The position numbers and the translations under genes are program-made. The notes under the pieces are model-generated. The model saw nothing but the letters and a program-made list of their open reading frames with translations. It was not told where the DNA came from and searched no databases. From an uncultured Bacteroidota bacterium (GTDB lineage Bacteria > Bacteroidota > Bacteroidia > Bacteroidales > P3), in the NCBI GenBank assembly GCA_902774395.1, contig CACYIK010000005.1, positions 1 through 64,000 of the forward strand: a DNA stretch of 64,000 bases, read 5' to 3'. Positions within the stretch are counted from its first letter, which is position 1, and the number at the start of each line of letters is the position of its first letter. Shown here one piece after another: positions 32,883 to 41,798 of this stretch.

Positions 32883-33500
32883 GTGGAATATAACACTCAA
32901 CGGGAGAAACTGAAGATTACCGACTACGGGCGTAACGTCTGCAAGATGATAGCTTACGCCAAGACTATTGAAGATCGTGCCGAGCGTACGAAAATGGCCA
33001 ACATCATTGTCGACACCATGGCCATGGTGGACCCCAAGGCGAAGGAACGCACCGACTTCCGTCACATGTTGTGGGACCATCTGATGATGATGGCCGATTT
33101 TGATCTCGATGTGGACTGCCCTTACGAAATCAAGCGCGAAGAGACAGAGGCGCTCCATCCCAAGGCGCTGCAATACAGTGACAGCAAGATACACTATCGT
33201 CATTATGGCCGTGCGTTGGAGGGTATGATTGAGGCTGTGGCCGAGATGCCCGAAGGCGAGGAGAAGAGCCTCCTTGCGCAGCAGATAGCCCACACCATGA
33301 AGCGCCAGTACTTGCAGTGGAACCGCGACTCGGTCGACGACGACCTCATCCGCGAGCAGCTCAACGAACTCTCGGGTGGACGTATCACGCTGCCCGACGA
33401 CTTCCAGTTCCGCGACTCGAAGATATATCTCGAGGCTATGGCTGCTGCCAATGCCAAGAAAGAGAGTAATAGCAAAAAGAAAAAGAAGAAAAAGAAATGA
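32883..33500 (+). CDS. DUF4290 family protein
   Basis: A 205-residue soluble helical protein with GTG start (EYNTQREKLKITDYGRNVCKMI). It carries the DUF4290 landmarks FRHMLWDHLMMMADFDLDVDCPYE and YGRALEGMI, plus a Lys-rich C-terminal tail. The function is unknown; the gene is widely kept next to murA in Bacteroidetes. Its stop overlaps the murA ATG, so a conserved operon link is likely. Confidence 0.88.
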   Translation: MEYNTQREKLKITDYGRNVCKMIAYAKTIEDRAERTKMANIIVDTMAMVDPKAKERTDFRHMLWDHLMMMADFDLDVDCPYEIKREETEALHPKALQYSDSKIHYRHYGRALEGMIEAVAEMPEGEEKSLLAQQIAHTMKRQYLQWNRDSVDDDLIREQLNELSGGRITLPDDFQFRDSKIYLEAMAAANAKKESNSKKKKKKKK

Positions 33501-34816
33501 GCAGTTTTGAAATCATAGGAGGCCACAAACTGAAAGGCGAGATAGTGCCGCAGGGCGCCAAGAACGAGGCGTTGCAGGTGCTGTGTGCCGTGTTGCTGAC
33601 TTCCGAGAAGGTGCGCATAGAGCATGTGCCCGACATCCGTGACGTCAACAAGCTCATTGACTTGTTAAAGCTCCTCGGCGTCAGCGTGCGTGAGGATGTG
33701 CCTGCGGCTTGCGACAGTGGCCGCACCTTTGAGTTCCAGGCCGACCAGGTGAACCTCGAGGTGCTGCAGAGCCCGATGTTCCGTGAGCAGGCCGGAGCCC
33801 TCCGCGGAAGCATCATGCTTGTGGGTCCGCTGTTGTCGCGCTACGGCCAGGCCGTGGTGCCGCAGCCCGGTGGCGACAAGATTGGCCGCCGCCGCCTCGA
33901 CACCCACTTCATCGGCATGGAGCGCCTCGGCGCCACCGTCGAGTACAAGCGCGGCGCCTACATGGTGAATGCCAAGAAGCTCAAGGGTTGCTATATGCTG
34001 CTCGACGAAGCTTCGGTCACCGGTACCGCCAACATCATCATGACTGCCGTCATGGCCCGTGGCACCACCACCATCATGAATGCCGCCTGCGAGCCCTATG
34101 TATATCAGCTCTGCAACATGCTCAACAGCATGGGTGCCAAGATTAGCGGAGTGGGAAGCAACCTGCTGACCATCCGCGGCGTGCGCGAACTGCACGGCTG
34201 CACCCACCGCCTGCTGCCCGACATGATTGAGGTGGGTTCGTTCATCGGCATGGCTGCCATGACGCAGGGCGACATCACCATCAAGAACGCCCAGGTGCAA
34301 CATTTGGGACTTATCCCGCAGGTGTTCCGCCGTCTGGGCATCGAGGTGTGGCAGAAAGGCGACGACCTCTATGTCCCTGCCCAGGAGCATTACGAGATCG
34401 AGCGTTTCATGGACGGCAGCATCATGACTGTCGCCGACGCACCGTGGCCCGGTTTCACGCCCGACCTTATCTCCATCGCCCTTGTGGTGGCCACGCAGGC
34501 CAAGGGCAGCGTGCTGATACACCAGAAGATGTTCGAGAGCCGTCTGTTCTTCGTCGACAAGCTCATCGATATGGGCGCCCAGATTATCCTGTGCGACCCG
34601 CACCGTGCCACGGTGATAGGCCTCGACCGCGAGCACAAGCTGCGCGGCGTGCGCATGGCGTCGCCCGACATCCGTGCCGGCGTGGCGCTGCTCATCGCCG
34701 CCCTCAGCGCCGAGGGCAAGAGCCGCATCGACAACATCGAGCAGATAGACCGCGGCTACCAGTACATCGACAAGCGTCTGGCCAAGCTGGGCGCCGAAAT
34801 CAGACGCGTGGACTAA
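33497..34816 (+). CDS. murA: UDP-N-acetylglucosamine 1-carboxyvinyltransferase, Asp-type
   Basis: The first committed step of peptidoglycan synthesis: transfers enolpyruvate from PEP to UDP-GlcNAc. Features: AKNEALQVL with the conserved KN, and the active-site loop VVPQPGGDKIGRRRLDTHF. The loop position normally held by the fosfomycin-binding Cys (PGGCxIG) is Asp127 here, as known for Mycobacterium and Chlamydia. The enzyme should therefore be intrinsically insensitive to fosfomycin. At 439 residues it has family length. Confidence 0.96.
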   Translation: MSSFEIIGGHKLKGEIVPQGAKNEALQVLCAVLLTSEKVRIEHVPDIRDVNKLIDLLKLLGVSVREDVPAACDSGRTFEFQADQVNLEVLQSPMFREQAGALRGSIMLVGPLLSRYGQAVVPQPGGDKIGRRRLDTHFIGMERLGATVEYKRGAYMVNAKKLKGCYMLLDEASVTGTANIIMTAVMARGTTTIMNAACEPYVYQLCNMLNSMGAKISGVGSNLLTIRGVRELHGCTHRLLPDMIEVGSFIGMAAMTQGDITIKNAQVQHLGLIPQVFRRLGIEVWQKGDDLYVPAQEHYEIERFMDGSIMTVADAPWPGFTPDLISIALVVATQAKGSVLIHQKMFESRLFFVDKLIDMGAQIILCDPHRATVIGLDREHKLRGVRMASPDIRAGVALLIAALSAEGKSRIDNIEQIDRGYQYIDKRLAKLGAEIRRVD

Positions 34817-34845
34817 TTGTAAAACAAAGATAAAAGCTAGAAAGG

Positions 34846-35583
34846 ATGTTTCACCTTTTCAAGAGAAGTTATTCGCCCAGACCTATCTTCAGCGTGCTGG
34901 GGACAGACATGCACTGCCATTTGGTGCCTAAGGTCGACGACGGCTCCAAGTGCTATGAGGAAAGTATTGAGTGTCTCAATACCCTTAAGGCGGTGGGATA
35001 TGACAAAGTGATCATCACCCCGCACTTCCAGACTCCCCGTTTCGAGAATGACGAAGACGATATCCGTCGCCGCTATGAGGACTTGAAACAACAGGCAGCC
35101 AATGCCGGTGTAGAAATAGAGTTTGCAGGCATCGGCGGCGAGTACCGCATCGACTCCGGTTTCCAGAAACGTGTCGACAACCCTCGTTTCCTGCAGATAG
35201 GCGGGAAATATGTGCTGGTGGAGTTCTCGCTGCATCAGCAGATGATGGGATGTGACGAGATGATATTCGACCTGCAGATGAAGGGTTACGAGATCATTCT
35301 GGCTCACCCCGAGCGATACCCTTACCTCAACATCAACGGCTCGCGTATGGAGCAGCTGAAGAACCAGGGCGTCTTCTTCCAAATCAACGTCTTGTCGCTG
35401 GGAGGTTTCTACGGCGAGGAGGCCAAGAAACGCGCCTATCAGATGCTGGAGCGCGAGTGGGTGGAGTTCATGGGTACCGACACCCATAACACCATGTATG
35501 CCCAGGCTCTCGTCGACCTCAGCAACGACCGCAAGGTGGAGAAAATCCTCAACAAATACGAATTTTTAAATAAAACTCTATGA
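34846..35583 (+). CDS. PHP-type tyrosine-protein phosphatase (CpsB/YwqE family)
   Basis: The metal-binding PHP fold is visible as DMHCHLVPKVDDG (about residues 21-33), VIITPHF, and later ILAHPERYPYL and GTDTHNT. Enzymes of this group dephosphorylate tyrosine kinases of the capsule/exopolysaccharide type. No such kinase or capsule gene lies in the window. The stop overlaps the purB start (ATGA). Confidence 0.87.
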   Translation: MFHLFKRSYSPRPIFSVLGTDMHCHLVPKVDDGSKCYEESIECLNTLKAVGYDKVIITPHFQTPRFENDEDDIRRRYEDLKQQAANAGVEIEFAGIGGEYRIDSGFQKRVDNPRFLQIGGKYVLVEFSLHQQMMGCDEMIFDLQMKGYEIILAHPERYPYLNINGSRMEQLKNQGVFFQINVLSLGGFYGEEAKKRAYQMLEREWVEFMGTDTHNTMYAQALVDLSNDRKVEKILNKYEFLNKTL

Positions 35584-36929
35584 ATAGTCTCAACGCAGTG
35601 TCGCCCATCGATGGGCGCTATCGTTCCAAATGTGAGCCTTTGGCCAAGTATTTTTCCGAGGGTGCATTGATAAAATACCGTGTCCGTGTCGAGGTGGAGT
35701 ATTTCATCGCCTTGGCCGACCGTTTGAAGGGCGTCCGCCCCGCATTGGCCTGTGTGGCCGCCAAGGCTGAGGCCCTGCGCGACATCTATCGCAGCTTCAA
35801 CGATGCCGACGCCCAGGCCATCAAGGACATCGAGAAGGTGACCAACCACGACGTGAAAGCCGTGGAGTATTTCCTCAAGGGCAAGTTCGACGAGATGGGC
35901 TTGGCCGAACTCAAGGAGTTTATCCATTTTGGCCTCACCTCGCAGGACATCAACAACACTTCCGTCCCGTTGAGCATGAAGGAGTGCCACGACGAGGTGC
36001 TGCTGCCGGCCTACCGCAAGATTCTCGCCATGCTCGACGAGCGTGCCGAGGAGTGGAAGGACATCCCCATGCTGGCCCACACCCATGGCCAGCCGGCTTC
36101 GCCCACCACGCTGGGCAAGGAGTGGGGTGTCTTCGCCTACCGCCTGCGCCGTCAGATTGCCGAGCTGGAGAGAATCCCCTTCACCGCCAAGTTCGGTGGT
36201 GCCACGGGCAACTTCAACGCCCACCTGGCAGCCTTCCCCGACATCGACTGGCGTGCCTTCGGCAACGACTTTGTCAGCAACCACCTAGGCCTCGAGCGTC
36301 AGCAGCTCACCACCCAGATCGAGAACTACGACATGATGGCTGCCTGGTTCGACGCCTGCAAGCGCATCAACGTCATCCTCATCGACCTCTGCCGCGATGT
36401 GTGGACGTATGTCTCGATGGAGTATTTCAAGCAGAAAATCAAAGCCGGCGAGGTGGGTTCCAGCGCCATGCCGCACAAGGTCAACCCCATCGACTTCGAG
36501 AATGCCGAGGGTAACCTAGGCCTGGCCAATGCCATCTTCGAACATCTCAGCCACAAACTGCCGATAAGCCGCATGCAGCGCGACCTTACGGACTCCACCG
36601 TCAGCCGCAACATAGGTGTGCCCATTGCCCACACCATGATTTCCGTCGCCTCGCTGGAGAAGGGCTTAGGTAAGCTGCTGCTCAACGAGCAGGCCCTCTA
36701 CCGCGACCTGGAGAACAACTGGGCTGTGGTGGCCGAAGCTATCCAGACCATCCTGCGCTCGGTGGGCTACCCCAACCCCTACGAGGCCCTCAAGCAGCTC
36801 ACCCGCACCAACGAGAAAGTCACGGCGCAGACCATCGAGGCCTTTGTCGAGACCCTCGAGGTGGAGCCCGCGGTGAAAGAGCGCATCAAGCGTATCACGC
36901 CACATAACTATATCGGATATAGCTTGTGA
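35580..36929 (+). CDS. purB: Adenylosuccinate lyase
   Basis: Acts twice in purine synthesis (SAICAR cleavage and adenylosuccinate to AMP). Features: NAVSPIDGRYRS, FGLTSQDINNT, AHTHGQPASPTTLGKE and the signature GSSAMPHKVNPIDFENAEGN. It is 449 residues long and belongs to the longer E. coli-like class. The start overlaps the preceding stop. Confidence 0.97.
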   Translation: MNSLNAVSPIDGRYRSKCEPLAKYFSEGALIKYRVRVEVEYFIALADRLKGVRPALACVAAKAEALRDIYRSFNDADAQAIKDIEKVTNHDVKAVEYFLKGKFDEMGLAELKEFIHFGLTSQDINNTSVPLSMKECHDEVLLPAYRKILAMLDERAEEWKDIPMLAHTHGQPASPTTLGKEWGVFAYRLRRQIAELERIPFTAKFGGATGNFNAHLAAFPDIDWRAFGNDFVSNHLGLERQQLTTQIENYDMMAAWFDACKRINVILIDLCRDVWTYVSMEYFKQKIKAGEVGSSAMPHKVNPIDFENAEGNLGLANAIFEHLSHKLPISRMQRDLTDSTVSRNIGVPIAHTMISVASLEKGLGKLLLNEQALYRDLENNWAVVAEAIQTILRSVGYPNPYEALKQLTRTNEKVTAQTIEAFVETLEVEPAVKERIKRITPHNYIGYSL

Positions 36930-38740
36930 GAATCAAGGGAAACTTCACGCTGAAACAAATGAAGCCATACGGCGCACAGTGTGCGCTGTATGGCTTGTTT
37001 GTGGTGCTCAGCGTGTTGTTCACTATGTTCTCGGCCCTGTCGGTGTCCGACTTTCTGAAGATACTCTTCGGCACCGAGGAGGCCGCGGCACCTGCCGCCA
37101 CGGGCAATCTGGTGGCCATACTGCTCGACAAGCTTTATGTGTGGCTCATCTCTTTCGGCAAGCTGAACGCTCTGCTGCTCTTCTCGGGCATCATCTTCGT
37201 CCTTTACTCGTTGAAGAATGTCTTCTCCTATCTCTCGACGGTGGAGATAGCCGTCATCCGCAGCAATGTGGTGCGAGACTTGCGCAACAAGCTGTTCCAT
37301 AAGGCCATGCATCTGCCGATGAGCTATTACGACCGTCACCGCAAGGGCGATGTGATGACGCGCTTCACGAGCGACATGGTGGAGTATGAAGAAGGTGTCA
37401 TCAACTCCATCCAGACCCTCCTGACCTCTATTATCAGCATGGTGCTCTTCTTGGGCATGCTCTTCTACATCAACGTCAAGCTCACGTTCTTCGTGCTGTG
37501 CATGCTACCCCTCGTGGCTTTCGTCATCTCGGGTATTACGCGTAAGCTCAGGCGCAAGTCGAAGAAAGCGCAGGAGATGAATGCCAGCCTCATCTCGCTC
37601 ACCGACGAGGCCATCGGAGGCCTCAAGGTCATCAAGGCATACACCGCCATTGACTTCTCCAACAAGCGTTTTCAGGAATACAACAAAGGGTATACACGCC
37701 ATCGTTTGCATCTCCGCCGGCGCATCGACGCCGCCTCGCCGGTGAGCGACTTCTTGGGAAACACCATTGTCATCGGCATCTTGCTCTTTGGCGCACGCTT
37801 GGTCTTTGGCGGCGACCAAGGACTCACCTCCGAGCTCTTCATCTCTTATGTGATGCTCTTCGTGTTGATGATACCACCTGCCAAGGAACTCACCACCGCC
37901 ATCTCGCAGATGAAGAAAGGACAGGCCTGTGCCGACCGCATTGAGCAGTTCCTCGCCGAGGAAGAGGAAAAGGGTGTGCAAGAGAGTGCTGTGGAGCAAG
38001 AGGAAGCACAGGATAATAGCGCAGTCTCGCTCCAGCATGTCCACTTCTCGTATAACGCTGACACAGAGGTGCTTCACGACATCAATATAGATGTTCCACG
38101 GGGAACCACGCTGGCACTTGTGGGCAGTTCAGGCAGCGGCAAGTCGACCATCGCCGATTTGCTTTGTCGTTTTTATTGCTGCACCCAGGGTAAGATATTC
38201 CTCGACGGCATCGATATCAATACCATGCCCCTCTCCGAGCTGCGCAGCCGCATCGGTGTAGTGGCGCAGGACACGCTGCTCTTCAACGACAGCGTGGCTG
38301 CCAATATCGCCTTTGGCAAGCCCGGTGCTACCGACGACGAGATTGTCGCCGCCGCAAAAGCCGCCCAGGCTCACGAGTTCATCATGAACCTCCCCGACGG
38401 CTACCAGACCAACCTCGGCGAGGGTGGAGGACTCCTCTCTGGCGGCCAGCGCCAGCGTATCAGCATCGCCCGCGCCCTGCTTCGCAATCCTGACCTGCTT
38501 ATCCTCGACGAGGCTACCTCGGCTCTCGATACCGAGTCGGAGCGTCGTCTGCAGCAAACCCTCGACCAGGTGCTCGAAGGACGCACGGCTATCGTCATCG
38601 CTCACCGCCTTTCCACGGTGAAGAATGCCGACCGCATCGTGGTCCTCGACAGTGGCCGCGTGGTGGAGTCGGGCACGCATGCCGAGCTCATGGCCCTTGG
38701 CGGCCGCTACAGCGAGCTCGTGGCCCTGCAATCACTTTAA
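36926..38740 (+). CDS. ABC transporter, fused permease and ATPase (MsbA/lipid-exporter type)
   Basis: The N-terminal half has six hydrophobic segments of an exporter-type permease. The C-terminal half has Walker A GSSGSGKST, signature LSGGQRQRISIARALL and Walker B LLILDEATSALD. At 604 residues it is a half transporter and should act as a homodimer. The substrate is likely a lipid or lipid A precursor by similarity to MsbA, but this is not proven. The start is GTG at 36926, overlapping the purB stop. A degenerate parS-like site lies at 38092. Confidence 0.88.
   Translation: MRIKGNFTLKQMKPYGAQCALYGLFVVLSVLFTMFSALSVSDFLKILFGTEEAAAPAATGNLVAILLDKLYVWLISFGKLNALLLFSGIIFVLYSLKNVFSYLSTVEIAVIRSNVVRDLRNKLFHKAMHLPMSYYDRHRKGDVMTRFTSDMVEYEEGVINSIQTLLTSIISMVLFLGMLFYINVKLTFFVLCMLPLVAFVISGITRKLRRKSKKAQEMNASLISLTDEAIGGLKVIKAYTAIDFSNKRFQEYNKGYTRHRLHLRRRIDAASPVSDFLGNTIVIGILLFGARLVFGGDQGLTSELFISYVMLFVLMIPPAKELTTAISQMKKGQACADRIEQFLAEEEEKGVQESAVEQEEAQDNSAVSLQHVHFSYNADTEVLHDINIDVPRGTTLALVGSSGSGKSTIADLLCRFYCCTQGKIFLDGIDINTMPLSELRSRIGVVAQDTLLFNDSVAANIAFGKPGATDDEIVAAAKAAQAHEFIMNLPDGYQTNLGEGGGLLSGGQRQRISIARALLRNPDLLILDEATSALDTESERRLQQTLDQVLEGRTAIVIAHRLSTVKNADRIVVLDSGRVVESGTHAELMALGGRYSELVALQSL
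38092..38107. promoter_or_regulatory. Degenerate parS-like site inside the ABC transporter gene
   Basis: TGTTCCACGGGGAACC keeps most of the dyad but is the weakest of the five parS-like sites in the window. Confidence 0.3.
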
Positions 38741-38755
38741 ATCGAAAAACGAGAA

Positions 38756-40003
38756 TTGGAAATAGGGAATCATAGTCGGTCCATGTGGCGTCGGTTGCGC
38801 ACGATGATATGCGTCAGCCTCTTCTGCTGTTTCCATTTTTCCTTCCCCCTTTTTGCCCAAGCCCAGACACCAACCCCGGTGGCACCGGTCTCGGAATGGC
38901 TGGCCACCGTCGACAGTGCCACACAGCAGGTGGTGCTGCGCTGGCGTCCTTCGACAGACAGCGCCACGATGGGATACCACATCTGCACGGGCATCCCCTG
39001 TCTCAACTATGACACCGTTTTCGGCCGTTTTGACACGAGTTTCATCTGTGTGGACCACAGCCCGGAGGAGGCGCACAGCTACCGCCTGCATGTCTTCGAC
39101 AGCGCCTACAATGTCAGCGAGCTGACACCCTCTTTTGGCAATGTGGTGCTCCAGGCCGAGGTGCCCGAATGCGACACCGTCGTGAGGTGCCGCTGGACGC
39201 CCTACGAGGGCATCCCCTCTTGGTACGGAACCCTTCACTACGAGCTTGAGACACGGATGGAGCCCCTCGACAGCACCTTCATCGGCCGTACTGGCATGAA
39301 CGCCGGAGAGCCGCTGGAATGCTCCTTCGTCTTGCCCGACACCGTTACCCGTGTATGGCTGCGTGTGGTGGTAGATGAAGGGGTGTTCAGCCGCTTTTTC
39401 CGTTCGGAGTCGAATATCGTGATGGTCGAGCGGCGTACCATAGACACGGCCACTGTGGTAGGCATCAGCGAGATAGATTATGACAGTCTCCGCAACGTTG
39501 TCAACCTCACGTTTGATGTCGACACCGCCTTCGAATACACCCTCTACCGCAGCATCGACGGAGGAGCCTGGCACGAGGCCACCACCTTCCGCCCGCGGCA
39601 GAACCCCTACCACTATAGCGACCGTGACGTCAATCCCTACGACTCGCTCTACTGCTACCGCCTGGAGGTGTTCGATGCCTGTGGCATGAATCCCCGCTAC
39701 TCGGGCGTCGCCCAGGTCGTGATGCCCGAGCCCGTGGTACCCGCCGGTGCCATCCCCAATGTCGTTGTCGCCGGCGACCCCGACAACGGCACCTTCCTCC
39801 CACGTCTCCGCGGCCTCAAAGGAGACCTCTACGAGCTTCATATCTACGACCGCAAAGGCATATTGGTGTTCCACACCGACGATGCCGAACAGGCCTGGAA
39901 CCCTGCCGATGTCAGCCAAGGCGCCTATGTCTATTCGCTCCGTGTGCGCTTTGTGAACAATATCGTGAAAACCTATACCGGCACAGTGATTGTGCTGAAA
40001 TGA
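38756..40003 (+). CDS. Secreted protein with fibronectin-III-like repeats and type B sorting domain
   Basis: Signal peptide (RTMICVSLFCCFHFSFPLFAQA), possibly starting at an internal Met. Three beta-sandwich segments of fibronectin-III type follow (YRLHVFDSAYNVSELT, YRLEVFDACGMNPRYSG). The C-terminal segment LRGLKGDLYELHIYDRKGILVFHT...QGAYVYSLRVRFVN resembles the gliding-motility-associated C-terminal (type B) sorting domain of type IX secretion. Its role is unknown. The stop overlaps the nadK start. Confidence 0.78.
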   Translation: MEIGNHSRSMWRRLRTMICVSLFCCFHFSFPLFAQAQTPTPVAPVSEWLATVDSATQQVVLRWRPSTDSATMGYHICTGIPCLNYDTVFGRFDTSFICVDHSPEEAHSYRLHVFDSAYNVSELTPSFGNVVLQAEVPECDTVVRCRWTPYEGIPSWYGTLHYELETRMEPLDSTFIGRTGMNAGEPLECSFVLPDTVTRVWLRVVVDEGVFSRFFRSESNIVMVERRTIDTATVVGISEIDYDSLRNVVNLTFDVDTAFEYTLYRSIDGGAWHEATTFRPRQNPYHYSDRDVNPYDSLYCYRLEVFDACGMNPRYSGVAQVVMPEPVVPAGAIPNVVVAGDPDNGTFLPRLRGLKGDLYELHIYDRKGILVFHTDDAEQAWNPADVSQGAYVYSLRVRFVNNIVKTYTGTVIVLK

Positions 40004-40833
40004 GAAACCTTGAAAAAAGAATGAACATGAAGATTGCCCTTTATCACCGTCATATCGACCAGGCCTCGCAGCCATTCTATGAGGAGCTGGTGCGTGCCCT
40101 GCAAGCCAAAGGTATTGCCCTTCAAACCGTCGCCGAAGGCGATGCCGTCGACGGCTGCGACTACCTCTTCTCTGTCGGTGGCGACGGCACGCTGCTCAGC
40201 GCCGTGCAGTTCCTCTCCTCCGCTCTGCCGCATAGCCATGCGCTGCCCCCCATTTTGGGCATCAATTTCGGCCATCTGGGCTTCTTGACCACCGTGGGTA
40301 AGGACAACTTCTCCGCCATGGTCGACGACCTCCTGGCGGGCCATTTCTCCCTCGAGGAGCGCACCTTGTTACAGGTGGACGGCGATTTCGCCCTCAACGA
40401 GGTGTTCCTCCACAGGGGCGATATGGACTCGCTGTTGCGTATGCAGGTCTCTGTCGACGGCCATTATGTGGCTACCTATAGCGGCGACGGCGTTATCGTG
40501 GCTACCCCCACGGGTTCCACGGCCTATTCGCTCAGCTGCGGTGGTCCTATCCTCACCCCCGACTCCCGCAGTTTCGTCATCACCCCCATCTCGGCACACA
40601 CGCTGACGCTGCGCCCCATCATCGTGCCCGACACCTCGGTCATCAAACTCCGTGTGGTCGAGGGCGATCAGTGCACGCTGGGCATGGATTCGCGCCGCGA
40701 AAAACTTGTCGGCGAGGTAGAGCTTACCCTCCAGCGGGCACCCTTCACCATCCGCTTGGTACGTATGAACACACAGAATTTCTTCTCCGCCATCCGCGAC
40801 AAGCTCATGTGGGGCACCGAGGTTCGTATATGA
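40000..40833 (+). CDS. nadK: NAD kinase
   Basis: Phosphorylates NAD to NADP. Features: the GGDGTLL motif (about residues 60-66), ILGINFGHLGFLTTV, and SGDGVIVATPTGSTAYSLSCGGPI. Alternative starts at 40021 or 40027 would give MNMKIALYHRHID; the 40000 ATG is preferred because it overlaps the upstream stop, like most starts here. The protein has 277 residues. Confidence 0.95.
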   Translation: MRNLEKRMNMKIALYHRHIDQASQPFYEELVRALQAKGIALQTVAEGDAVDGCDYLFSVGGDGTLLSAVQFLSSALPHSHALPPILGINFGHLGFLTTVGKDNFSAMVDDLLAGHFSLEERTLLQVDGDFALNEVFLHRGDMDSLLRMQVSVDGHYVATYSGDGVIVATPTGSTAYSLSCGGPILTPDSRSFVITPISAHTLTLRPIIVPDTSVIKLRVVEGDQCTLGMDSRREKLVGEVELTLQRAPFTIRLVRMNTQNFFSAIRDKLMWGTEVRI

Positions 40834-40888
40834 GTGCTGAAAAAGAGTGCTTTAATAAAAAAAATATCTCTAATTTAAAAAAAGTGTG

Positions 40889-40896
40889 TACTTTTG
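40889..40896 (+). promoter_or_regulatory. -7 promoter box (TACTTTTG)
   Basis: TAnnTTTG match upstream of the small membrane protein. It overlaps an upstream in-frame ATG at 40894, so the start at 40918 is preferred. Confidence 0.65.
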
Positions 40897-40917
40897 CACC
40901 TTCAAACAGTTAACGAA

Positions 40918-41184
40918 ATGAATCACAAAACGGCGATATTACTGTATGAGATAGCTTCCTATGTCATGATACTGGGGGCTACGGTTGTCTATTTTCTGTT
41001 GAAAACAAACAACATGAGACTTTCTCTGACCATGGTGCTGCTGGCCGTCGCCATCGCTATGCGCTGGATGATGGAGCGCCACCGCTTCAGAGCCGCCAAC
41101 GAGGAGATAGACCAGCTGCAGAGCGACCTCCGCCGCCTCACCCAGCTCCTCGCCGAAGAGAAGAAGAAAAACAATAACAATTAA
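40918..41184 (+). CDS. Small two-helix membrane protein with coiled-coil tail
   Basis: 88 residues with two transmembrane segments ([17 protein letters not shown] and [18 protein letters not shown]) and a charged coiled-coil tail ([23 protein letters not shown]). No named family was recognised. It is co-directional with and upstream of efp. Confidence 0.7.
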   Translation: MNHKTAILLYEIASYVMILGATVVYFLLKTNNMRLSLTMVLLAVAIAMRWMMERHRFRAANEEIDQLQSDLRRLTQLLAEEKKKNNNN

Positions 41185-41198
41185 ACAAAATAATTTTT

Positions 41199-41762
41199 AT
41201 GGCAACAACGACTGATATTAAAAACGGACTTTGCATTAATTTCAACAACGATATCTACACCATCGTTGAGTTCCTCCATGTGAAACCCGGTAAGGGTGCC
41301 GCCTTTGTGCGTACCAAGATGCGTAACGTGAAGACTGGCCGTATGCTTGAGAACACCTTCCCCAGCGGTGCCAAGATTGACATCGTCCGCGTGGAGCGCC
41401 GCCCCTACACCTACCTCTACAAGGAGGGCGACATGCATGTCTTCATGCACACCGAGACCTACGAGCAGATATACATCCCCGAGCAGATCATCAACGCCCC
41501 GCAGTTCCTGAAGGATGGCCAGTATGTTGAGATCACCGTTGAGGCCGACACCGAGACCCCGCTGACTTGCGAGCTGCCTCCCTTCATCGAGACCGTGGTG
41601 ACCTACACCGAGCCCGGTTTCGCCGGCAACACCGCCACCAACGCCATGAAGGATGCCACCGTCGAGCCCGGCGTGCAGGTCCGCGTGCCTCTCTTCATCA
41701 AGGAAGGCGAGCGCATCAAAGTCGACACCCGCACCTGCGAGTATGCAGAGCGCTTGAAATAA
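41199..41762 (+). CDS. efp: Elongation factor P
   Basis: Relieves ribosome stalling at polyproline. Features: the N-terminal KOW-like domain with the modified-lysine loop [12 protein letters not shown] (Lys in the GKG turn), the central OB domain with [17 protein letters not shown], and the C-terminal [14 protein letters not shown] end. At 187 residues it has family length. No EpmA/EarP-type modifier is seen in this window. Confidence 0.97.
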   Translation: MATTTDIKNGLCINFNNDIYTIVEFLHVKPGKGAAFVRTKMRNVKTGRMLENTFPSGAKIDIVRVERRPYTYLYKEGDMHVFMHTETYEQIYIPEQIINAPQFLKDGQYVEITVEADTETPLTCELPPFIETVVTYTEPGFAGNTATNAMKDATVEPGVQVRVPLFIKEGERIKVDTRTCEYAERLK

Positions 41763-41763
41763 T

Positions 41764-41798
41764 TTGAGAATTGATAATTGAGAATTGAAAATTGAGAA
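41764..41798 (+). repeat. Spacer repeat supplying a TTG start codon
   Basis: GAATTGATAATTGAGAATTG-type units. The frame reads TGA AAA TTG at 41786-41794, so the TTG at 41792 in the repeat is the first usable start of the next gene. Confidence 0.8.
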
